DNA of 64,000 bases from Chryseobacterium sp. Leaf201 (GCF_001421435.1 NZ_LMKA01000068.1:123333-187332); one strand, 5' to 3'. Counted from the stretch's first letter, positions 33,418 to 42,901 are shown. Made by a program: numbers and translations. Notes: generated by a model not told the origin, from the sequence alone.

Positions 33418-34551
33418 TTAAAGCCTTTGACGGAGAACCGGCACTACGGACTTTTTCCATTCATAGAAATCACCTGCAATGATATGTTCCCTGGCTACTT
33501 TTACCAGTTCAAGATAAAATGCCAAGTTATGAATTGAAGCGATCTGTTTGGCCAGATATTCTTTGGAAACAAATAAATGCCTCAGATATGCCTTGGAATA
33601 TTCTCTGTCTACAAAACTTGTTCCCAGTTCGTCCAGTGGCGAAAAATCTTTTTTCCACCTTTCATTCTTCATATTCATTACGCCTTTCCAGGTAAAGAGC
33701 ATGGCATTCCTTGCATTTCTTGTCGGCATCACACAATCCATCATGTCAATTCCCAATCCGATAGATTCCAGAATATTCCATGGTGTACCCACGCCCATTA
33801 AATACCTCGGTTTTTCTTTCGGTAAGATATCCGTTACCTCATCGGTAATCCGGTACATTTCTTCTTCAGGCTCCCCTACGGAAAGTCCGCCGATGGCATT
33901 TCCTTCCGCTCCGGCTTCAGCAATAACCTCAGCAGAAATTTTTCTTAAATCCGAATACGTGGATCCCTGAACTATCGGGAAAAGCCTTTGTTTATGTCCG
34001 TATAGCTCCGGATTATTTTCTGTCCAGTCGATGCATCTTTTTAGCCAGCGGTGCGTAAGCTCCATGGACGTTTTTGCCTGGTTATATTCACATGGATAGG
34101 CTACACATTCATCAAAAGCCATGAAAATATCCGCACCGATCTGTCTCTGGATTTCCATTGACCTTTCCGGGGAAAACATGTGATAGCTTCCGTCAATATG
34201 AGACTTAAACCTTGCGCCTTCTTCAGACATTTTTCTGCTGCTCGCCAGCGAAAATACCTGAAAGCCTCCTGAATCGGTAAGAATGGGAAGATCCCAGTTC
34301 ATAAATTTATGCAGACCTCCGGCTTCCTGCATCACATCCATCCCCGGGCGGAGATAAAGGTGATAGGTATTGCCTAAGATAATCTGGGCTTTTATATCGT
34401 CTTTCAACTCTCTCTGGTGAACGGTTTTTACACTGGCAACCGTTCCTACAGGCATAAAAATTGGGGTCTGGATCTTACCGTGGTCTGTGGTAAGCTCTCC
34501 GGCCCTTGCCTTTCCTTCCGAGGTTTTTTCTATATTAAAAAATTTCTGCAT
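33418..34551 (-). CDS. tgt: tRNA-guanine transglycosylase, lacking zinc cysteines
   Basis: The 377-residue enzyme exchanges guanine-34 for preQ1 in tRNAs with GUN anticodons (queuosine pathway). LPILTDSGGFQVFSLAS carries the catalytic Asp region, and VGEPEEEMYR and ETAP-like ligand regions are intact. In E. coli-type enzymes the zinc site is CxCxxC followed by a His. Here the corresponding stretch reads LGTSFVDREYSKAYLRHL, so all three Cys are absent, while the later IHN His is kept. This probably reflects a lineage form of the enzyme that is stable without zinc. The gene begins six bases after DUF4296. Confidence 0.95.
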   Translation of the reverse strand: MQKFFNIEKTSEGKARAGELTTDHGKIQTPIFMPVGTVASVKTVHQRELKDDIKAQIILGNTYHLYLRPGMDVMQEAGGLHKFMNWDLPILTDSGGFQVFSLASSRKMSEEGARFKSHIDGSYHMFSPERSMEIQRQIGADIFMAFDECVAYPCEYNQAKTSMELTHRWLKRCIDWTENNPELYGHKQRLFPIVQGSTYSDLRKISAEVIAEAGAEGNAIGGLSVGEPEEEMYRITDEVTDILPKEKPRYLMGVGTPWNILESIGLGIDMMDCVMPTRNARNAMLFTWKGVMNMKNERWKKDFSPLDELGTSFVDREYSKAYLRHLFVSKEYLAKQIASIHNLAFYLELVKVAREHIIAGDFYEWKKSVVPVLRQRL

Positions 34552-34557
34552 CTTACA

Positions 34558-34929
34558 TTATCTTGCGAAACCCGGGACATTCCCGTCTTTCTTTAATTGA
34601 TCCTTTACATATTGATCCGCCTTAGGATCTTTTTCCAATACGATTTCCTGTGCATCTTCAGCAATCCCGTTCATCTTTTCCGTAACGACATAATATTTGA
34701 AGCTTGCAATAAAGTCAGCGGGTTTTACCTTATGGGTTTTCAGGACATATCTTGTTCCGGCTTCCAGATTGGAATTCGGGTACATGAATGTGGCCTGGTC
34801 ATTGATGGCAAGATCTGCCAAAATCTCAGCCATCTGGTCTTTAGGAACCAGATTTTCAGGCTTGTCAATATAGTTTCCTCCACAGGAAACCATAAAAATC
34901 AGAATGAAAACAAAGATTATTTTTTTCAT
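34558..34929 (-). CDS. DUF4296 family lipoprotein
   Basis: The 123-residue protein starts at ATG 34929, overlapping the stop of the preceding glycosyltransferase as ATGA, which fixes the start and implies translational coupling. The leader MKKIIFVFILIFMVSCGG ends in a lipobox. The helical core LVPKDQMAEILADLAINDQA matches DUF4296, a Bacteroidota family of unknown function. It sits in a glycosyltransferase-DUF4296-tgt-LptF/G unit. The role is presumably at the envelope. Confidence 0.88.
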   Translation of the reverse strand: MKKIIFVFILIFMVSCGGNYIDKPENLVPKDQMAEILADLAINDQATFMYPNSNLEAGTRYVLKTHKVKPADFIASFKYYVVTEKMNGIAEDAQEIVLEKDPKADQYVKDQLKKDGNVPGFAR

Positions 34930-35642
34930 AACCTGTTGATTATCGATTTCCATTTTAAATTTAACACTCCAAAAACGGCCTCATGGATAATGCCTCCGTT
35001 CATTTTGCTCTCTCCCAATATCCTGTTCGTAAAAATAATAGGAACCTCAACAATATTAAATCCTTTTTTAAAAGCACGGAATTTCATTTCAATCTGAAAA
35101 CCGTAGCCTTTCAGCTTAACATTATCAAGCCCGATTTCTTCCAGAACGTTTCTCGAAAAGCAGACAAAACCTGCCGTTGTATCATGCGTGGGCAGTCCTA
35201 AGACAAACCGTACATATTTTGAGGCGAAATAAGAAAGCAGCACCCTGCCCATAGGCCAGTTTACTACGTTTACCCCTTTTGAATACCTCGAACCGACCGC
35301 CATATCCGCCTGTAAGCAGGCTTCATAAAGTTTAGGAAGGTCATTGGGATTATGGGAAAAATCGGCATCCATTTCAAAAATATAATCGTACTGGTATTCG
35401 ATTGCCCATCTGAAACCGTGGATATAGGCTTTCCCCAAACCGTCTTTTACTTTCCTGACTGACAGGTGCAGGTGATGGGTAAATTTTTTCTGCAGATCCC
35501 TTACTAGGTCTGCCGTTCCGTCCGGAGACGAATCATCCACCACTAAAATATGAAAGTCATCTTCCAATGCAAAAACTGCGGAAATAATATTTTCTATATT
35601 TTCCTTTTCGTTGTAAGTAGGAATGATGACCAGCTTTTTCAT
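34926..35642 (-). CDS. Polyprenol-phosphate glycosyltransferase (GT2, Dpm1-like)
   Basis: The protein is 238 residues from the ATG at 35642. The GT-A fold shows VIIPTYNEKENI at the N-terminus, the VVDDSSPDGTAD stretch, EMDADFSHNP with the DxD-type metal site, and AVGSRYSKGVNV. There is no C-terminal membrane domain. Enzymes of this type transfer mannose (or glucose) from a nucleotide sugar to polyprenol phosphate on the cytoplasmic face of the membrane, giving a donor for protein or polymer glycosylation. A TATCTTTG box lies nine bases upstream. Confidence 0.9.
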   Translation of the reverse strand: MKKLVIIPTYNEKENIENIISAVFALEDDFHILVVDDSSPDGTADLVRDLQKKFTHHLHLSVRKVKDGLGKAYIHGFRWAIEYQYDYIFEMDADFSHNPNDLPKLYEACLQADMAVGSRYSKGVNVVNWPMGRVLLSYFASKYVRFVLGLPTHDTTAGFVCFSRNVLEEIGLDNVKLKGYGFQIEMKFRAFKKGFNIVEVPIIFTNRILGESKMNGGIIHEAVFGVLNLKWKSIINRL

Positions 35643-35651
35643 TTCAGTGTG

Positions 35652-35704
35652 CAAAGATAGTTTATTTAACCTTTTTATTTTATACAAAATAATCTATAAT
35701 TTTG
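35652..35704. promoter_or_regulatory. Divergent -7 elements for GT2 and DUF4271 genes
   Basis: TATCTTTG on the minus strand (35652-35659) is nine bases from the glycosyltransferase ATG. TAATTTTG on the plus strand (35697-35704) is 15 bases before the TTG at 35720 and overlaps the TTG at 35702. A plus-strand transcript from this box could not include the earlier TTG. Confidence 0.55.
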
Positions 35705-35719
35705 CAAAAAATATTTCCG

Positions 35720-36388
35720 TTGCCACGATCACAACATTTTATCAACCAAATAAGAATCCCTGAAAATAACGACTGGGTCATCTTTATATTGCTGGGCTGT
35801 ATCTTTCTGTATCTTTTTATGATGAACATCGTAGAAAGAGAGGCGAATATGAAAGATTTCCTGCTTCAAAAATATTTTGACGCCAGCAATAACCTGCCGA
35901 GCTGGGTAATTACCTCCTGCGTTATCTTTCTTACATTGTCGGTTTTACTCTCCCAATACATCCCTACGGTACCGAAATATGTAGCCGACCTGCAGATTCT
36001 GGGATATCAACTGAATAAATTCGGGTTCTGTTTACTTGCCGTTATGCTCTTTTATTTGATAAAATCTGGTCTTGGATTTTTATTTTTCCAAAGTATCGGT
36101 GACGGAAAAAAATGGACTGTTTTTTACTTTACCTCTACCAAATTTTACTTTATCCTGTCATTTTTATTACTCATTTTATGTGTAACCCACTATTATTTCC
36201 CGATCGACAGAAATAAAATGTTTTTATATTATTTAATGTTCTTTTCTATCGTGTTCATTTTCAAGGTTTTTTTCTATTTATTTCACAATAACAACATATT
36301 ACCTGAAAAATGGTATTATAAATTTTTGTATATTTGCACGCTCCAAATAGCACCTCTTTTGATGCTTTGGAAATTATTATTTTTTTAA
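35720..36388 (+). CDS. DUF4271 family membrane protein
   Basis: The 222-residue protein has about six membrane segments and the family features NNLPSWVITSCVIFL, VLLSQYIPTVPKYV and KSGLGFLFFQSIG. There is no ATG at the 5' end. TTG at 35702 would give 228 residues but overlaps the -7 box, so TTG at 35720 is preferred. An internal ATG at about 35820 would lose the first helix. DUF4271 proteins precede hemD in flavobacteria, as here. Function is unknown. Confidence 0.85.
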   Translation: MPRSQHFINQIRIPENNDWVIFILLGCIFLYLFMMNIVEREANMKDFLLQKYFDASNNLPSWVITSCVIFLTLSVLLSQYIPTVPKYVADLQILGYQLNKFGFCLLAVMLFYLIKSGLGFLFFQSIGDGKKWTVFYFTSTKFYFILSFLLLILCVTHYYFPIDRNKMFLYYLMFFSIVFIFKVFFYLFHNNNILPEKWYYKFLYICTLQIAPLLMLWKLLFF

Positions 36389-36396
36389 TAAAGTCA

Positions 36397-37140
36397 ATGA
36401 TGAGAATAAAGTCTATTTTGGTATCTCAACCAGCACCTAGCGAGTCATCTCCGTATCTGGAAATTGCAAAGAAGGAAAAAATAAAGATTGATTTCCGTCC
36501 TTTCATCCATGTCGAAGGAGCTGACAACAAAGAACTCAGAACACAGAAAATTGATCTTACGCAGTATACCGGGATTATTTTCACGAGTAAGAATGCGATA
36601 GACCATTATTTCAGGTTAGCTGAGGAACTGCGTTTTGCGGTGCCTGATACAATGCGTTATATCTGCCAGTCTGAAGCAATTGCCAATTATCTGCAGAAAC
36701 ACATTGTGTACAGGAAAAGAAAGATCAGCTTCGGGGAAAAGAATTTCTCAGACCTGCTGCCTCTTTTTAAAAAATTCCCAAGTGAAAAATACCTGTTGCC
36801 GTCTTCGGATGTTTTGAGCCCGGATATTGTGAAAACCATGGAGGCCTCTAATGTAGACTGGAAAAGGGCAATTATGTACAGAACGGTATGCAGCGACCTG
36901 ACGGATATCAACATTAAGGATTACGACATGCTGATTTTCTTCAGTCCGCAGGGCATCAAATCCTTACAGCAGAATTTCCCGGAATTTAAGCAGGAGGAAA
37001 CAAAAATCGGTGTTTTCGGAACAACAACTTTAGCCGCAGCGGAAGAAGCCGGAGTAAAAGTGGATCTGATGGCACCAACAAAAGAAACCCCATCCATGAC
37101 CATGGCACTGGAAAAATATCTTAAGACACTTCATAAGTAG
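36397..37140 (+). CDS. hemD: Uroporphyrinogen-III synthase
   Basis: The protein is 247 residues from ATG 36397. The enzyme closes hydroxymethylbilane to uroporphyrinogen III in the heme pathway. It is a poorly conserved family. Here the two-lobed fold is supported by SILVSQPAPSESSPYLE, TGIIFTSKNAIDHYF, LIFFSPQGIKSLQQNFP and KIGVFGTTTLAAAEEAGVKV. The start overlaps nothing and follows the DUF4271 stop by eight bases, consistent with co-transcription. The frame is open upstream from 36334, but this would run into the previous gene. Confidence 0.9.
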   Translation: MMRIKSILVSQPAPSESSPYLEIAKKEKIKIDFRPFIHVEGADNKELRTQKIDLTQYTGIIFTSKNAIDHYFRLAEELRFAVPDTMRYICQSEAIANYLQKHIVYRKRKISFGEKNFSDLLPLFKKFPSEKYLLPSSDVLSPDIVKTMEASNVDWKRAIMYRTVCSDLTDINIKDYDMLIFFSPQGIKSLQQNFPEFKQEETKIGVFGTTTLAAAEEAGVKVDLMAPTKETPSMTMALEKYLKTLHK

Positions 37141-37160
37141 TTTTAATTAAAATATATACT

Positions 37161-37197
37161 AACCGTCTTTTCATACAGGAAAGATGGTTTTTTTTTA
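37161..37197 (+). terminator. Terminator after hemD
   Basis: AACCGTCTTT and AAAGATGGTT pair with two G-T pairs, followed by nine T residues. Confidence 0.75.
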
Positions 37198-37304
37198 ATT
37201 AAATTTGAACAGAAATTAACAGGGAACGAAATGTCATAAGAACTTTTATTGATAAAGTATGATACAGACATTCGGTCCGGTTACCATAAAAATCTAAAAT
37301 TCGG

Positions 37305-39356
37305 ATGAAAGCTCCACAAGCAAAAAAAATAGAAAAAGTACTTGAAATACATGGCGACAGAAGGGTTGACCCTTATTTCTGGCTCAATGAAAGAGAAAAT
37401 CCAGACGTCATCAAATATCTGGAAGAAGAAAATGCCTATGCAGATTTTGTAATGAAAGAGACGGAATCTTTTCAGGAAGAACTCTTCGAAGAAATGAAAG
37501 CCCGTTATAAAAAGGATGATGAATCTCTGCCTTATTTCTTTAACGGATACTGGTACATCGTGCGCTATGAAGAAGGAAAGGAATATCCTATTTTCTGCAG
37601 AAAGCACAAAAGTTTAGAAAATGAAGAAGAAATTATTCTCGATGTTAATGTACTGGCGGAAGGCGAGACCTATTTTGAAGTAGGAAGCGTAGCGGTGGCT
37701 CCCAATAACGAACTGTCCTCTTTCTCATCAGACAATGTAAGCCGGAGAATCTACACTATTAATTTTAAAAATTTATGGACCGGAGAGATCCTTCCTGATA
37801 AAATTGAGAACACGACCGGGAAAGCAGTCTGGGCCAATGACAACGAACATGTTTTCTACATCCGGAAAGATGAAAGCCTGCGTGCCTTCCAGGTATACAG
37901 ACACAAACTCGGGACGGATACTTCTGAAGATGTCCTGATCTTCCATGAAGAAGATGATACTTTCGACTTAAATGTCTTCAAAACGAAATCCATGGAATAT
38001 ATTTTCCTGGCAAGTTCAAGCACCATTTCAGACGAGCACCGTTTTATCCCTTCTGATAATGTCTTTGCAGACTGGACGATTATTCAGCCGAGAATTGACG
38101 ACCTTGAATATTCGGTAGAACATTACGAAGATGAATTTTATATTATCACGAATGCAGATGATGCGTTTAATTTTAAAATTGTAAAGACCAAAATCAACAA
38201 TTGCGGAATGGAAAACTGGGTAGACGTTATCCCGCACCGTCCGGAAGTCCTGTTGGAAGGCTTTGAGATTTTTAAAAACTATCTGGTGCTGGAAGAACGG
38301 GAAGAAGGATTATTACAGATAAAAATTATCGATGAGAAAACCCAGGAATCTTATTACCTTCCGTTTTCAGATCCTACCTATACCGCTTACATTGGTGTTA
38401 ACCTTGAATTTGATACGGAGATTCTACGTTATGGGTATACATCGCTGACACAGCCGAGCTCAACGTACGAATATAACATGAAGGAAAAAACCACCCAGCT
38501 CCTGAAACAGCAGGAAGTTTTAGGTGGGAAATTCTTACCTGAAAATTATGTTTCTGAAAGGATCTGGGCAGACTCCAGAGACGGTGAGGAAAGAATCCCG
38601 ATTTCACTGGTGTATCATAAAGACACCAAAAAATCTGCGGATACCCCGCTGCTTTTATACGGATACGGAAGTTACGGGCATACGGTAGATGCCAGTTTTT
38701 CCAATGTAAGGCTGTCAATTTTAGACCGGGGGTTTATTTATGCCATTGCCCATATCAGAGGCGGAGAATATTTAGGTAGAGAATGGTATGAAGACGGGAA
38801 AATGCTGTTTAAGAAAAATACATTCTTTGATTTTATTGATGCCGGAAAATATCTGATTCAGGAAAATTATACTTCCTCAAAACACCTTTACGCCATGGGC
38901 GGAAGCGCAGGAGGATTACTTGTTGGCGCCGTAATGAATTATGAGCCTTCCCTGTTCAACGGAATTGTAGCGCAGGTACCTTTTGTAGATGTAGTGACGA
39001 CCATGCTGGATGAAACCATCCCGCTGACCACCGGGGAATATGACGAATGGGGAAACCCGAATGATGAAGAATATTATCATTACATGAAATCTTATTCGCC
39101 TTATGACAATATAGAAGCCAAGAGCTACCCGAACATCCTGATTACCACAGGACTCCATGATTCTCAGGTTCAGTATTGGGAACCTGCCAAATGGACGGCA
39201 AAACTGAGGGAACTGAAAACAGATGACAATCTACTGGTTTTTAAAACCGATATGAGCGCCGGACATGGCGGGGCAAGCGGAAGATTTGAATCACTGAAAG
39301 AAGACGCACTGGAATATGCGTTTTTATTAAAATTAGAAAACAGAAAAGATGACTAA
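37305..39356 (+). CDS. ptrB: Oligopeptidase B-like S9 family peptidase
   Basis: The 683-residue cytoplasmic or periplasmic serine peptidase has an N-terminal beta-propeller and a C-terminal alpha/beta-hydrolase. The nucleophile is in YAMGGSAGGLLVGAVMN, the Asp in ITTGLHDSQV, and the His in MSAGHGGASGR. The SYGxxxDASF (GYGSYGHTVDASF) and RGGEYLGREWYEDGKML segments are typical of oligopeptidase B, which cuts short peptides after basic residues. No signal peptide is seen. It overlaps the next gene by eight bases. Confidence 0.94.
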   Translation: MKAPQAKKIEKVLEIHGDRRVDPYFWLNERENPDVIKYLEEENAYADFVMKETESFQEELFEEMKARYKKDDESLPYFFNGYWYIVRYEEGKEYPIFCRKHKSLENEEEIILDVNVLAEGETYFEVGSVAVAPNNELSSFSSDNVSRRIYTINFKNLWTGEILPDKIENTTGKAVWANDNEHVFYIRKDESLRAFQVYRHKLGTDTSEDVLIFHEEDDTFDLNVFKTKSMEYIFLASSSTISDEHRFIPSDNVFADWTIIQPRIDDLEYSVEHYEDEFYIITNADDAFNFKIVKTKINNCGMENWVDVIPHRPEVLLEGFEIFKNYLVLEEREEGLLQIKIIDEKTQESYYLPFSDPTYTAYIGVNLEFDTEILRYGYTSLTQPSSTYEYNMKEKTTQLLKQQEVLGGKFLPENYVSERIWADSRDGEERIPISLVYHKDTKKSADTPLLLYGYGSYGHTVDASFSNVRLSILDRGFIYAIAHIRGGEYLGREWYEDGKMLFKKNTFFDFIDAGKYLIQENYTSSKHLYAMGGSAGGLLVGAVMNYEPSLFNGIVAQVPFVDVVTTMLDETIPLTTGEYDEWGNPNDEEYYHYMKSYSPYDNIEAKSYPNILITTGLHDSQVQYWEPAKWTAKLRELKTDDNLLVFKTDMSAGHGGASGRFESLKEDALEYAFLLKLENRKDD

Positions 39357-39693
39357 CGACGCGGAATACTGGCAGAAAATACAACAGTTTTTTATTGAAA
39401 ATTTTGATACTGAAAAAGATGCTCCCATTGAAACCTATTTATTTCTGATCGGGTTGCAGGAACTGGGCAGCGGACAGCAGAAATATACAAAGGACGATAA
39501 GGTCAATTTACTTCATATTGCAGTCTGCAGACTGCTGGAGCCCTTTGGATATTATAAGTTCTCGCATTATGACGATGACGGATATCCTCATTTTGAAGAA
39601 AAGGAAAAGCTTCCTGAACTCAAGCCCAATGAACAGCAGATCCTGATGAAAAAAGCAATCATCCAGTATTTTCAGGATGAAGAACTGATCTAA
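39349..39693 (+). CDS. Conserved hypothetical protein, coupled to ptrB
   Basis: The 114-residue acidic protein begins inside the last codons of ptrB (ATGACTAACGAC), so translation is coupled. It lacks a signal peptide and membrane segments. It has a helical start and two stretches (YLFLIGLQELGSGQQ and LLHIAVCRLLEPFGYY) reminiscent of small conserved proteins of flavobacteria with no known role. The only clue to function is the coupling. It ends at a strong terminator. Confidence 0.75.
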   Translation: MTNDAEYWQKIQQFFIENFDTEKDAPIETYLFLIGLQELGSGQQKYTKDDKVNLLHIAVCRLLEPFGYYKFSHYDDDGYPHFEEKEKLPELKPNEQQILMKKAIIQYFQDEELI

Positions 39694-39700
39694 AAATAAA

Positions 39701-39735
39701 AATCGGAAAGTGATATTACACTTTCCGATTTTTTA
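39701..39735. terminator. Bidirectional terminator
   Basis: ATCGGAAAGTG and CACTTTCCGAT pair perfectly with a 6-base loop, with T-rich flanks on both strands. It lies between the convergent genes at 39693 and 39740. Confidence 0.9.
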
Positions 39736-39739
39736 TTGT

Positions 39740-40231
39740 TTACTTTTCCATTAAAAGCTCTTTTAGCTGTTTCAGCCCGGTGGTAAAGCCTTCCTCAAAT
39801 CCCATTTCAAGAATCTTTTTCATTTCGTCCTCAGACTGAAAGTGAATATTCACCGTTACTTTGGTACCTTCTTCCACCCCTGTAAAACCGATCAGCCATT
39901 TTACCTGCGGGAAACTTTCATCCGCATTTCCGTCCTCATCACAGAAAGCATCAGTGGCATCAAAACTCCGGTGTTCCGTAATCTCACCATATTTTATCCG
40001 GGCATAATGTTTTTCACCATCCGGTCCTGCCATAGCATACAGCCACACTCCGCCTTCATTAAAATTCTGGCTTACGGTTTCGCATGTCCAGGGTTTCGGG
40101 GCCCACCACTGATCCAGCAATGCCGATTGGGTGAAATAATCCCAGACTCTGGGAACATCAGTATCGTATACAGTCATGACATAGATACTGTTGGCGTTAA
40201 AATCTTTGTTGAAGATAAGATCAGATTCCAT
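39740..40231 (-). CDS. SRPBCC/AHSA1-like protein
   Basis: The 163-residue protein shows a START-like SRPBCC fold of the AHSA1 group. It includes VWDYFTQSALLDQWWAPKPW near residue 28 and GVEEGTKVTVNIHFQ. The last helix is EEGFTTGLKQLKELLM. AHSA1-like domains bind hydrophobic ligands or Hsp90-type partners. The bacterial group is largely uncharacterised. It stands alone between a bidirectional terminator and a 204-base region upstream of the histidine kinase gene. Confidence 0.88.
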   Translation of the reverse strand: MESDLIFNKDFNANSIYVMTVYDTDVPRVWDYFTQSALLDQWWAPKPWTCETVSQNFNEGGVWLYAMAGPDGEKHYARIKYGEITEHRSFDATDAFCDEDGNADESFPQVKWLIGFTGVEEGTKVTVNIHFQSEDEMKKILEMGFEEGFTTGLKQLKELLMEK

Positions 40232-40435
40232 ATTGATTGATTATTTATTTGATGGTGATTTATTATGCACTGAATAATTCTATGTATTAAAGATAACTAA
40301 AAGTTTAATAAATAAATGTTAAAAAACACTCTTTTAAGAAAAATTACACAATTTTATGGTTCATTTTTTGTTTAGCAAGTCATAAAATGATTAATTTTAA
40401 CATTATCTTTCTTAAAAAATTATAAAAAACACTAC

Positions 40436-41983
40436 ATGAATAATAAGTTCATTCCGATAATCTCCGTGTTCATGACAATCTCACTGATTGTTTTCGTAAC
40501 GCTGCAGTTTTATTGGCTGAAAAGGTATTACGGAGCTTTGGATCAGGACTTCTCCTCCAAAGTCTATTCCGCTTTGGAAAATACCTCAAAAATCATAGGT
40601 GAAGTTGAAGTGGACAAGTACCTTAATATAGATAACAAAAATTTCAGGAACAATATTCTCGCCAGCAGCAGCCAGCCTTCTTTAACTGCCATTCAGCAGG
40701 TTGAGGACTCCGGCACACAGCGCCAGATTGTCTATTCGAAAAACATTATCGAAAAAAACCAGCTTCCGCTTTCCCAGAAAGGTGATTCCTTAAAACTGAC
40801 CACCTTATACTCTGATGAAGCCGCCTATAAAATCAAAAGGGACACCACAAGCAGGGAACTTCTCACCGCCGACCTCAACCGGGATATTGAAAACGGCGAT
40901 TATGCCATGAAGGAGTTCGTAAAGGTGAACGGCAATAATCTACCGATTACCAAAAGAGTGGACGAAAAAATCCTGGACTCTGTCATTACCAAAGAATTAA
41001 GGATCAGAGGAATTTCAGCAACATTCGGCTATGGGATCACGGATAAAAGCAATAAGCTGACCAGCGTTGTGAACAAGCTGTATAAGGATAAAAAAGACAA
41101 CAATACCTACAGCTATCCCCTCTTTACGGATTCCAAAGAAAGAACGCTGTATACCCTGGCACTGGTTTTCCCGAAAAAGGAATATTCCCTGGCAATGAAC
41201 AACTGGCCGATGCTTCTGGGGACTTTTCTCTCATTACTGACGATTCTGGGCATTTATATTATCTCCATTAATTATATGATGCGGCAGAAAAAGCTCGCGG
41301 AAGTAAAAACGGATTTCATTAATAACATGTCCCATGAGTTCAAGACGCCGCTGGCAACAATTTCTGTGGCAACCGATTCATTGGCCAATGATAAAATTGC
41401 GACCAATCCGGATAAGGTTAAGTACTATTCAGAACTGATCAAGCAGGAGAATTTAAGAATGAAAAAACAGGTGGAAAACGTCCTGAATATGTCTAAGCTT
41501 GAGAGGAATGAAGTCCGGCTGTTCCTGAAAGAAGCCAATGTGAGAGAGCTGATCAGAAGGACCACCGAGTCTTTCAACCTGATTATCCAGCAGAGAAACG
41601 GAACGCTTAAACAGGAATTCAATGCCACCAATTACATCTTTAAGATTGATGAATTCCATATTTCCAATATGCTGGTGAACCTGCTTGACAATGCCAACAA
41701 ATATTCTCCGGAAGCTCCTGAAATTTCCATAAAAACAAGCAACGAAGGAAATTTATACGTCATTGAGATTTCTGATAAAGGAATGGGCATGGAAACCCAG
41801 AACAAGACCAAGATATTTGAGAAGTTTTTCAGGGAAGAAACCGGGAATATCCATAATGTAAAAGGACAGGGATTAGGGCTTTCCTATGTAAAAAAGATTG
41901 TAGAGCTTCATAAAGGGCAGATCATTGTAGATTCCCAAAAAGAAAAAGGAAGCACGTTTACCATAAAGCTGCCGATGGGTTAA
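40436..41983 (+). CDS. Sensor histidine kinase, RprX-like
   Basis: The 515-residue kinase has a membrane segment at residues ~8-28 and another at ~255-275, with a sensory periplasmic domain between them. A HisKA domain follows, with NNMSHEFKTPLATI and the phosphorylated His. A HATPase domain then carries LLDNANKYSPEAPEI, EISDKGMGM and KGQGLGLSYVKKIV. No HAMP domain is obvious. The architecture and the adjacent regulator match RprXY of Bacteroides. The signal and targets are unknown. Confidence 0.9.
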   Translation: MNNKFIPIISVFMTISLIVFVTLQFYWLKRYYGALDQDFSSKVYSALENTSKIIGEVEVDKYLNIDNKNFRNNILASSSQPSLTAIQQVEDSGTQRQIVYSKNIIEKNQLPLSQKGDSLKLTTLYSDEAAYKIKRDTTSRELLTADLNRDIENGDYAMKEFVKVNGNNLPITKRVDEKILDSVITKELRIRGISATFGYGITDKSNKLTSVVNKLYKDKKDNNTYSYPLFTDSKERTLYTLALVFPKKEYSLAMNNWPMLLGTFLSLLTILGIYIISINYMMRQKKLAEVKTDFINNMSHEFKTPLATISVATDSLANDKIATNPDKVKYYSELIKQENLRMKKQVENVLNMSKLERNEVRLFLKEANVRELIRRTTESFNLIIQQRNGTLKQEFNATNYIFKIDEFHISNMLVNLLDNANKYSPEAPEISIKTSNEGNLYVIEISDKGMGMETQNKTKIFEKFFREETGNIHNVKGQGLGLSYVKKIVELHKGQIIVDSQKEKGSTFTIKLPMG

Positions 41984-42089
41984 ACTGACGTAATCAATTA
42001 GATCAACCAAACTGAATAAGCAACCAAATAACAAATATAGAGAAGAGTGGCCCGTTCACTCCGATTATTAATTTTTAACTGAATAAATT

Positions 42090-42776
42090 ATGAGCAACAG
42101 AATATTATTAGTAGAAGACGACCAGAGTTTCGGTGCCGTACTGAAAGATTATTTATCCATCAATAATTTCGAAGTAACACTCGCTGTAGACGGAGAACAG
42201 GGATTAAAGGAATTTACGGAGAACGAATTCGATATCTGTATTTTTGATGTCATGATGCCTAAAAAAGACGGATTTTCATTAGCAGAAGATGTTAAGAAAA
42301 TAGATAAAAATACACCGATCATTTTCCTTACCGCAAGAAACATGCGCGAAGACATATTAAAAGGTTACCAGCTGGGAGCGGACGATTATATCACCAAACC
42401 GTTTGATACCGAGTTGCTTTTATATAAAATCAAGGCGATCCTCCAGAGAAGTTCTACACTGGAAAATGAAGAGCAGGAACAGTTCAAGATCAGCAATATT
42501 TTCTTTGATTCCATGCTGAGACAGCTGCGGGTAGGAGATAATGAATACAAACTTTCCCCGAAAGAAAATGAACTTTTAAAACTGCTGTGCATTCACAGAA
42601 ACGATTTTATGCCGAGAGACCTGGCTTTAAGGAAAATCTGGAAGAAAGAAAATTATTTCACAGCCAGAAGTATGGATGTGTACATTGCCAAGCTGCGTAA
42701 ATTACTGAAAGATGATGAAGGCCTGGAAATCATCAATGTTCACGGAGAAGGATTCAGGCTTTTGGTAAAGAATTAA
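42090..42776 (+). CDS. OmpR-family response regulator, RprY-like
   Basis: The 228-residue protein has a receiver with ILLVEDDQSF, phosphoacceptor Asp in CIFDVMMPKKDGF, and the Lys/Thr switch at FLTAR and YITKPFDTE. A winged-helix output domain follows with KLSPKENELLKLLC and ARSMDVYIAKLRKLL. It follows the histidine kinase by 106 bases, and they are almost certainly partners. The receiver wording is close to RprY of Bacteroides. A target set is not readable. Confidence 0.92.
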   Translation: MSNRILLVEDDQSFGAVLKDYLSINNFEVTLAVDGEQGLKEFTENEFDICIFDVMMPKKDGFSLAEDVKKIDKNTPIIFLTARNMREDILKGYQLGADDYITKPFDTELLLYKIKAILQRSSTLENEEQEQFKISNIFFDSMLRQLRVGDNEYKLSPKENELLKLLCIHRNDFMPRDLALRKIWKKENYFTARSMDVYIAKLRKLLKDDEGLEIINVHGEGFRLLVKN

Positions 42777-42886
42777 TACAGGAAATTAATAATCATCCGC
42801 ATTATAATATAAGTTCTGAAAATAAAAATATAAGGCTGATTGCCATTATAAATATAAAATTAGCAAAGCAATTGAAAATGTTTTGC

Positions 42887-42894
42887 TAATTTTG
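42887..42894 (+). promoter_or_regulatory. -7 promoter element of the HGxPxHxC lipoprotein gene
   Basis: TAATTTTG fits TAnnTTTG and lies seven bases before the ATG at 42902, so the leader is very short. Confidence 0.55.
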
Positions 42895-42901
42895 TTTTTA
42901 T

